From NCBI RefSeq assembly GCF_003390915.1, contig NZ_QMEM01000001.1:248001-312000 (forward strand): 64,000 nt of DNA, in the 5' to 3' direction. Positions 58,812 to 64,000 of this stretch are shown here, in pieces. The notes below the pieces were generated by a model. The model worked only from the letters and a program-made list of their open reading frames with translations, did no database searches and was not told the origin of the DNA. Every line of letters begins with the position of its first letter. The first letter of the stretch is position 1. The translations under genes were made by a program, and so were the position numbers. Source of the DNA: Lewinella sp. IMCC34183 (lineage in GTDB: Bacteria > Bacteroidota > Bacteroidia > Chitinophagales > Saprospiraceae).

Positions 58812-60401
58812 ATGAAAATAGATCGGATTCCATTTACTGAGATACCCCAGTTTTCGAAGCGCGACGTGGCCTACGCCACCGGCAGCGAGGACCTCGTCCC
58901 CTTTCGGAAATACCCCGTCACCCTGGATGCGTTCGCGCAGGTGATGCAGGACAAGGACGCCGACGACACCGACCGCGAATTACTCGTCGGCGAGCTGGAG
59001 CGGCAATTCGCCGACTTGCCTGAATTTGATGCAGTTTCCGGGGCGGTACAGCACCTGCGGTCGCGCAACGCCTACACCGTGATCACCGCCCACCAGCCCT
59101 CGCTGTTTTTCGGCCCGCTCTACTTCGTGCTCAAGATATGCTCGGCGATCAATCTGGCGCGGCAGCTCAACGAGCGGTACCCCGACAAGCGAATCGTGCC
59201 GGTCTTCATCTGCGGCGGTGAGGACCACGATTTTGAAGAGGTCAATCACCTGCAGGTCTATGGCAATCGGATCGAGTGGGAGGATAAGCAGGGCGGTCCG
59301 GTATCGGCCTACACCACCGACACCCTGGGCGACGCCCTGGCGCAGCTGAAGGATATTCTGGGCGACCGGGAAACCGCGGTAACTATCTACGACAAGATCG
59401 AGCGGTCCTTCCGCCAGCACGACCACTACGGCGCGGCCACGGTAGCGCTGGTCCACGAACTGTTCGGCCCCCATGGGCTCGTCACGGTCGACATGAGCCG
59501 GCCGGCGTTCAAAGCCGCCTTCCGCCCGATCATGGAACGTGAGATCTTCGAGTCGGTAAGTCAGCCGCTTATCGAGCAGGCGCAAAAGAAGCTGGAAGGT
59601 ATCGGATACAGCGGGCAGGCCCACGCCCGCGAGATCAACCTCTTCTACCTGACGCCTAACCGGCGCGACCGGCTCGTGCGAGACGGTGATGGCTTCCGGG
59701 TCCTGGACACGGACAAAACGTTTACGCAGCAGGAGCTTCGGAAGGAACTGGAAGAGCACCCCGAGCGCTTCAGCCCGAACGTGGTGATGCGGCCTCTCTT
59801 CGAGGAACTGATCTTCCCGAACCTGGCCTACATCGGCGGTGGTGGTGAACTCGCCTACTGGCTGGAACGCAAAGAGCAATTCAAGGAGTTCGGTATCAAC
59901 TTTCCGATGCTCATCCGGCGCAACTCGGTCCTGTGGATCGATAAGGGAAACCAGAAAAAGCTGGAGAAACTGGACCTCGACTACCGCAAACTATTCCATG
60001 AGTCCGACCTGATTATCCGCGACTACGTAGCGGAACAGTCGGAAAACGAACTGAGCCTGGCCGACGAGCTCGAGCAGCTCGAAGCCCTATTCCAGGGCAT
60101 CGCAAAGAAGGCCGAGGAGATCGATCCCACGCTGGCGAAGGCCGTTCTCGGCGAGCACGCCCGGCAGGCCAAGTCGGTAGAGAACCTGGAAGGTCGCCTG
60201 CGTCGCACCGAAAAACAGCGCTTCGAAACCAGCATGAACCAGATCCGCGGCCTGCGCGACAAGCTTTTCCCCGACAACGGGATGCAGGAGCGTTACGACA
60301 GTTTCCTCAATTTCTACTTGCAGGAAGGCGATGCTTTCTTCGAGGTGCTCATCGAGCACCTCGATCCCCTGCAGGAAGGCTTAGTCGTGATCCGTCCCTG
60401 A
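58812..60401 (+). CDS. bshC: Bacillithiol biosynthesis cysteine-adding enzyme BshC
   Basis: A 529-residue enzyme that attaches cysteine to GlcN-malate in the last step of bacillithiol synthesis. The family signatures ITAHQPSLFFGPLYFVLKI and PVFICGGEDHDFEEVNHL lie within the first 150 residues, and NVVMRPLFEELIFPNLAYIGGGGELAYW follows in the middle. A coiled-coil region of about 100 residues lies near the C terminus. The protein fits Bacteroidota BshC in length and layout. Its presence implies that bacillithiol is the low-molecular-weight thiol in this organism. It ends directly against the convergent S41 protease gene (0-bp gap). Confidence 0.95.
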   Translation: MKIDRIPFTEIPQFSKRDVAYATGSEDLVPFRKYPVTLDAFAQVMQDKDADDTDRELLVGELERQFADLPEFDAVSGAVQHLRSRNAYTVITAHQPSLFFGPLYFVLKICSAINLARQLNERYPDKRIVPVFICGGEDHDFEEVNHLQVYGNRIEWEDKQGGPVSAYTTDTLGDALAQLKDILGDRETAVTIYDKIERSFRQHDHYGAATVALVHELFGPHGLVTVDMSRPAFKAAFRPIMEREIFESVSQPLIEQAQKKLEGIGYSGQAHAREINLFYLTPNRRDRLVRDGDGFRVLDTDKTFTQQELRKELEEHPERFSPNVVMRPLFEELIFPNLAYIGGGGELAYWLERKEQFKEFGINFPMLIRRNSVLWIDKGNQKKLEKLDLDYRKLFHESDLIIRDYVAEQSENELSLADELEQLEALFQGIAKKAEEIDPTLAKAVLGEHARQAKSVENLEGRLRRTEKQRFETSMNQIRGLRDKLFPDNGMQERYDSFLNFYLQEGDAFFEVLIEHLDPLQEGLVVIRP

Positions 60402-63400
60402 TCATTTCTTTCTGGCACGGATAACTTCCTGTATAGCGCGTTGCAGCTGCGGATCGCGTCCGTGGAGGCGATCCAGCATGGTATTATCTACCCGGATGTC
60501 AGGCTCCACGCCGGTCTTTTCGAGGTTTTGTCCTTCCAGGGTGTAGCAGCCCCAGCTCGGGAGTCGGTAGGAGGATCCGTCTACGAGGCGCCCGCCCGAC
60601 GTGAAGATGATCCAGCGGTAGGTGGGCATGCCGACCGTCACGCCGAGGCCGAGGGTCTGGAAGCCTTCGGCGGTCATCTCGGCGTCGCTGAGGCTCTGCT
60701 CGTTGATGAGTAGTACAATGGGCTTGGCGTCCGGCGTGAAATTGGGCTGCACGGTGAGGGCACCGGAGCGGTACTTCCACTGCAGGTAAGGCCGCTGGCT
60801 CAGAAACTGGAGTACGGCATCGTGGACGTTGCCTCCGGTGTTGTACCGGAGGTCGAGGATAAGCCCGCCCTCGCGTTGGTAACCCTCCGAGACCATTTCA
60901 TCTAGAAAGTCGTCAAGGGAACCACCGCCCATATTTTTCATATGCACGTAGGCGACCTGGCGATTGGTGGCGGTATCCACGGCTTGCTGATTCGCCTCAA
61001 TCCAGGCGTCGTACCGGCTGGTATTGACGGCGTTGTACGATTGCGGATGAAGGCGCACCTGCCGGCGGGTGCCGCTCCGCTCGAACGTGACCGATACCTC
61101 CTCATCCACGCTCGGCTGGGCCAGGTAATATTCCCGGTTTCGGGCGGGGTCTACGGCCACCCCTTCGATCGCGACCAGCCGGTCCCCGGGACGGATATCG
61201 GTACCGTAATAGTCGGCCGGGCCGTCCGGCAGCACTACGGAAACCCGGTAGGGGTCAGCGGGGTCAAATTCCAGGCCCAGGTCAAGGGTGCGGGACCCGA
61301 AGGTAGTTTCCTCCTCCTCACCGCTCGAGTAGAACCCGAAGTGGGACGTATTAAGCTCGCCGAGCAGGTCGTTGGTCAGGCGGCGCAGGTCGGCCCGGGT
61401 GGTGACGTAGGGGAGGTACCTCGCGTAGTGGTCGCGCAGTTCCCCCCAGTCCACCTGGTGGAAGTCGGCGTCGTAGAAGTTTTCCTCCAGGTTGGCCCAC
61501 GTCTCGTAGTACATCTGTTCGAACTCGGGCCGCAGGGCGCGGCGGAACGTATGCTTCAGTTCGATGGCTTCGGCCTTGTTCTTACCGAGATCGAGCTTCA
61601 TTACCCGGCCGCGCCCCAGGAGGTAATACTTGCCGTCGGCAACGACAAGGTCGTCGGCGCTGCCTATGCCCTGTGCCTCGATCGATTCGGTTTTGGGCTC
61701 CTCGAAGGGTTCAAGCACGGTTTTGAACAATTGGGATTTACCCCCCTCCTGATCGCCACCGTAAAGGACGATCTGCTTGTCGCCCTCTTGTACGACTGCC
61801 ACCCCGGCCTGTGATCCGAAGCTTACCCCGATCTGCTCCATGCGTTCCATAATCCCGTCGCGCTCGATGATGGTAACGGAGTCCTTGCTCGTCGTATCCT
61901 TCTCGAACAAGCCGGCAAAGCGCTGCGCGCGGAACGGCTCGCCGTAGCGACGCAGGGGGATGCGGTAAACGTTCATATCTCCCCCGCCGCGCGGATAGGC
62001 GGGCTGGTGGCGCGCCGAGTTGAAGTAGAGGTAGCGGCCGTCCGGGGACCAGTAGGGACCCCATTCGGAAACGCCGGTTTCGGTCAGGTTAACGTTCTCA
62101 TTGGCGGCAACGTCGTGGATCATAATGTCCATCTCAAAATCGCGGCGCACGTTCACGGCGATGTAGGCGTCATCCGGCGACCACCGCGGCAGGGTGTTCT
62201 GAATGGCCCATAATTCGTCCTGGAGAATGGTGGTTGAAGCAAAGGATTTCAGGTCGAGCATCCGGAGCTCGTCCCGGCCGCTCAGGTAGACGGCCCGGCT
62301 GGTGTCGTGGCTGATCACCAGGCCCCGGTTATTGCGCGTCTCATCCGTATGCTGGACGGGTGTACCGCTGCCGTCGCCCGGCAGGCTGAACCAGTTCTGG
62401 TATCCGTCAACGGTCTGATTGAACAGCAAGGTCTTGCTGTCGCGGAGCCAGTGCACCTCCCCCACCCGGCCGTCGCCGGTCATGAGCTGTTGGATGAACT
62501 TGCCCTCCATATCCGACACGAAAAGCTCCCCGCGGGAGACAAATGCCAGCTTTTTGCCGTCGGGCGCAACGTCAAATGCAGTGATCTCCCCCTCGGTGGA
62601 AAAATCCTGGGTTTTGGCCAGACCAACGAAGTCGTTGACGACGACCGGCACGCGTTTTTCCCGTTGGTCCGCTACGGAATAGGTATAGAGTTGATAATCC
62701 TTGACGTAAGCCAGGCGGCTGCCGTCCGCACTTACCGTCGGAGAAAATAGCGAGCTCCCGGCGGTGAACAGGCGGCGGGGGGCACCGTCGGTCAGGGCGT
62801 AGAGGTTGTACTCGTCGTTGTCCCGGTCGCTGATAAAGTAGACGTTGCCCTCGCGGTCGATGACCGGTAGCATGTCCTTGCCTTCCCAGTCCGTGTGCCT
62901 GATGTAAGAATCGTCAGCACTTGCGTAGCTTTTGATGTCCGGGTTATACGGCCCCCGGTACCGCTTACGGTGTACGAAGAGGCTGCTTTCCCAGCTCTCG
63001 TTAAAGAACACCCTCCCGTCCGGGTGCTCGACCGCGTTGTGTACGTTGTTGAAGTAATTACTGCCGAAAAGGCGGCGGGGCGTACCGCCCGTAACCGGTA
63101 CCGTGTAAGTAGACATGCGGTTGTAGCGCCCGGACGTAAAGTAGAGCGTCCCGCTGTCCCACGACCAGCCCTCAACCGTATCGTCGGCTTCGTGGAAGGT
63201 GAGCTGGGTGATCTCGCCACCCGCCAGTGGCATAATGAACACGTCGCGGTTCCCGTACTGATCGGAACTGAAGGCCAGCCACTTGCCGTCGGGACTGACG
63301 CTGGCGTAACTTTCGTTGCCCTCCAGGGCGGTGATCCGGAGTGCCGTTCCGCCCTCCGCGGGCACGCGCCACAGGTCGGTATGGTAACTAAAAATGAGGG

Positions 63401-63497
63401 TAGATCCATCCGGCGTGAGGGCGGGCGCATCGGCGAAGTAGAGTTCCTGCGCCGGCAGAAAGGCAGCAGCAAACAGGAGGGGGAAAATCAGTTTCAT
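60402..63497 (-). CDS. Tricorn-like S41 family protease
   Basis: A 1031-residue exported protease (signal LIFPLLFAAAFLPA). The N-terminal two thirds are a beta-propeller/PD40 region with repeated PDGKWLAFSSDQYGN- and SADGSRLAYV-like units. Near residue 740 a C1-type helical region (YYETWANLEENFYDADFHQVDW) begins, followed by a PDZ domain (GTDIRPGDRLVAIEGVAVDPARN) and the S41 catalytic domain with GGLILDLRYNTGGNVHDAVL and LLINEQSLSDAEMTAEG, in which the SDAE Ser is the expected nucleophile. Such Tricorn proteins degrade peptides to small fragments; here it is probably periplasmic. The start at 63497 is chosen for the signal peptide. Confidence 0.93.
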   Translation of the reverse strand: MKLIFPLLFAAAFLPAQELYFADAPALTPDGSTLIFSYHTDLWRVPAEGGTALRITALEGNESYASVSPDGKWLAFSSDQYGNRDVFIMPLAGGEITQLTFHEADDTVEGWSWDSGTLYFTSGRYNRMSTYTVPVTGGTPRRLFGSNYFNNVHNAVEHPDGRVFFNESWESSLFVHRKRYRGPYNPDIKSYASADDSYIRHTDWEGKDMLPVIDREGNVYFISDRDNDEYNLYALTDGAPRRLFTAGSSLFSPTVSADGSRLAYVKDYQLYTYSVADQREKRVPVVVNDFVGLAKTQDFSTEGEITAFDVAPDGKKLAFVSRGELFVSDMEGKFIQQLMTGDGRVGEVHWLRDSKTLLFNQTVDGYQNWFSLPGDGSGTPVQHTDETRNNRGLVISHDTSRAVYLSGRDELRMLDLKSFASTTILQDELWAIQNTLPRWSPDDAYIAVNVRRDFEMDIMIHDVAANENVNLTETGVSEWGPYWSPDGRYLYFNSARHQPAYPRGGGDMNVYRIPLRRYGEPFRAQRFAGLFEKDTTSKDSVTIIERDGIMERMEQIGVSFGSQAGVAVVQEGDKQIVLYGGDQEGGKSQLFKTVLEPFEEPKTESIEAQGIGSADDLVVADGKYYLLGRGRVMKLDLGKNKAEAIELKHTFRRALRPEFEQMYYETWANLEENFYDADFHQVDWGELRDHYARYLPYVTTRADLRRLTNDLLGELNTSHFGFYSSGEEEETTFGSRTLDLGLEFDPADPYRVSVVLPDGPADYYGTDIRPGDRLVAIEGVAVDPARNREYYLAQPSVDEEVSVTFERSGTRRQVRLHPQSYNAVNTSRYDAWIEANQQAVDTATNRQVAYVHMKNMGGGSLDDFLDEMVSEGYQREGGLILDLRYNTGGNVHDAVLQFLSQRPYLQWKYRSGALTVQPNFTPDAKPIVLLINEQSLSDAEMTAEGFQTLGLGVTVGMPTYRWIIFTSGGRLVDGSSYRLPSWGCYTLEGQNLEKTGVEPDIRVDNTMLDRLHGRDPQLQRAIQEVIRARKK

Positions 63498-63516
63498 ACG
63501 GTTGGGGTTGGCCCAA

Positions 63517-63524
63517 CCAAGGTA
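63517..63524 (-). promoter_or_regulatory. TACCTTGG box for the Tricorn-like gene
   Basis: On the minus strand, TACCTTGG lies 19 nt before the ATG at 63497 and differs from TAnnTTTG by one base. A 12-bp palindrome sits directly upstream. Confidence 0.35.
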
Positions 63525-63530
63525 GTAAAC

Positions 63531-63542
63531 TTGTCGCGACAA
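63531..63542. promoter_or_regulatory. 12-bp palindrome TTGTCGCGACAA upstream of the Tricorn-like gene
   Basis: TTGTCGCGACAA is a perfect 12-bp palindrome, 6 nt beyond the -10-like box and at the place of a -33 element. It looks like an operator for a dimeric regulator, but a single copy may be chance. Confidence 0.35.
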
Positions 63543-63581
63543 ACGCGGCTCGAACCGGGTCACGGGTGTCCTCCAGGCAGT

Positions 63582-64000
63582 CTATCCCAGGACGGTCGGG
63601 ATTGGAAGCGAAGTGCCCCGCAGAAATTCTTCCGTCTCCATGCGCCGCCGGCCGGCGAGCTGCAGATCGTGGACCTGCAGGTAACCGTCGTGGCAGGCAA
63701 CCTTCAGGAAGGTCTTGTTGTCTGTGACCATGGATCCGACCGGCTCGTTGGGGCCCCCACCCTCGACCGAGGATCGGATCAGTTTGAGTTGCTTGCCCTC
63801 GAGCAGCGTCCAGGCGGCGGGCCAGGGACTGAGGCCACGCACGAAGTCGTGGACCTCCCGCACGGGTCGGTCGAAGTCGATCCGGCAGTTTTCCCGGTTC
63901 AGTTTCGGGGCGGGGGTGGCCAGGGCATCGTCCTGCTGCTCCAGGGTATACTCCCCGGACACGATGAGCGCCACGGTATCGACGACCAGCTGCGCGCCCT
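63582..64000 (-). CDS. fmt: Methionyl-tRNA formyltransferase, C-terminal part
   Basis: About 139 codons of the 3' part of fmt; the gene runs out of the window on the right. The visible region covers the link from the hydrolase core (GAQLVVDTVALI) to the C-terminal OB-type domain: APKLNRENCRIDFDRPVREVHDFVRGLSPWPAAWTLL and YLQVHDLQLAGRRRMETEEFLRG. These are strongly conserved in Fmt, which formylates initiator Met-tRNA for translation initiation. No damage seen. It is followed after 84 bp by the Tricorn-like gene on the same strand. Confidence 0.93.
   Translation of the reverse strand, partial: GAQLVVDTVALIVSGEYTLEQQDDALATPAPKLNRENCRIDFDRPVREVHDFVRGLSPWPAAWTLLEGKQLKLIRSSVEGGGPNEPVGSMVTDNKTFLKVACHDGYLQVHDLQLAGRRRMETEEFLRGTSLPIPTVLG

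Overview
The window reads as one stretch of chromosome from a high-GC member of the Bacteroidota, most likely a Saprospiria/Lewinella-type marine bacterium. The reasons are a SusC/SusD outer-membrane pair, a subtilase with a type IX secretion tail, many Bacteroidota-specific families (DUF3810, DUF4421, HU-CCDC81/SPOR, the Bacteroidota form of SdhC), very few Shine-Dalgarno sites, and repeated promoter elements of the Bacteroidota TAnnTTTG type. The species call is inference. I see no prophage, integrase, insertion sequence, CRISPR array, rRNA or plasmid signature; nearly all of the window is core genome.

Layout. 0-7.3 kb: truncated lipoprotein gene, an arrestin/Spo0M-like protein divergent from a DUF58 protein, a 1568-residue exported protein of unknown function overlapping prmA. 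7.3-13 kb: rlmH-tilS, an OmpA-type lipoprotein, a secreted subtilase, a CcmC-like haem exporter. 13-20 kb: YqgE, a HU-CCDC81/SPOR envelope protein, two tRNA-Leu genes with rimO, a double thioredoxin-fold lipoprotein, a cluster of three related hairpins, a nicotinamidase and a DEAD-box helicase. 20-29 kb: aldo/keto reductase, glutamate synthase (gltB-gltD), a MazG-like pyrophosphohydrolase with pcm. 29-40 kb: a serine beta-lactamase-fold protein with a glycosidase remnant, rmuC, a 3-oxoacid CoA-transferase followed directly by kdsB, a NUDIX hydrolase, and a SusD/SusC pair. 40-49 kb: an envelope cluster (aspartyl protease with PDZ, RlpA/SPOR, OmpA lipoprotein), DUF3810, thioredoxin, and the succinate dehydrogenase operon sdhCAB. 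49-54 kb: a run of minus-strand envelope genes with a TonB/TolA-like protein, DoxX, DUF4421, an M20 amidohydrolase and a YkuK protein. 54-64 kb: a tandem AAA+ ATPase with a duplicated N-terminal domain, a lipoprotein, an endonuclease/phosphatase-family membrane protein, bshC (bacillithiol), a Tricorn-like S41 protease and the 3' end of fmt.

How it works together: the window covers central nitrogen assimilation (gltBD), respiration/TCA (sdhCAB, a cytochrome c maturation gene), thiol chemistry (trxA, bshC, a TlpA-like lipoprotein), translation quality (prmA, rlmH, tilS, rimO, fmt, two tRNA-Leu) and envelope construction (kdsB, SPOR/OmpA/RlpA proteins, SusCD).

The observations I consider most worth a second look are: (1) the six ACATCSGATGT sites arranged as three hairpins with constant 16-nt spacing between pncA and a thioredoxin-like gene; (2) at least eight genes whose start codon lies only 2-4 nt after a TAnnTTTG-like -10 box, which suggests leaderless transcription; (3) the AAA+ protein in which both the N-terminal domain and the ATPase are duplicated; (4) the giant exported protein translationally coupled to prmA. 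I found no clear multi-gene system that I could call new.
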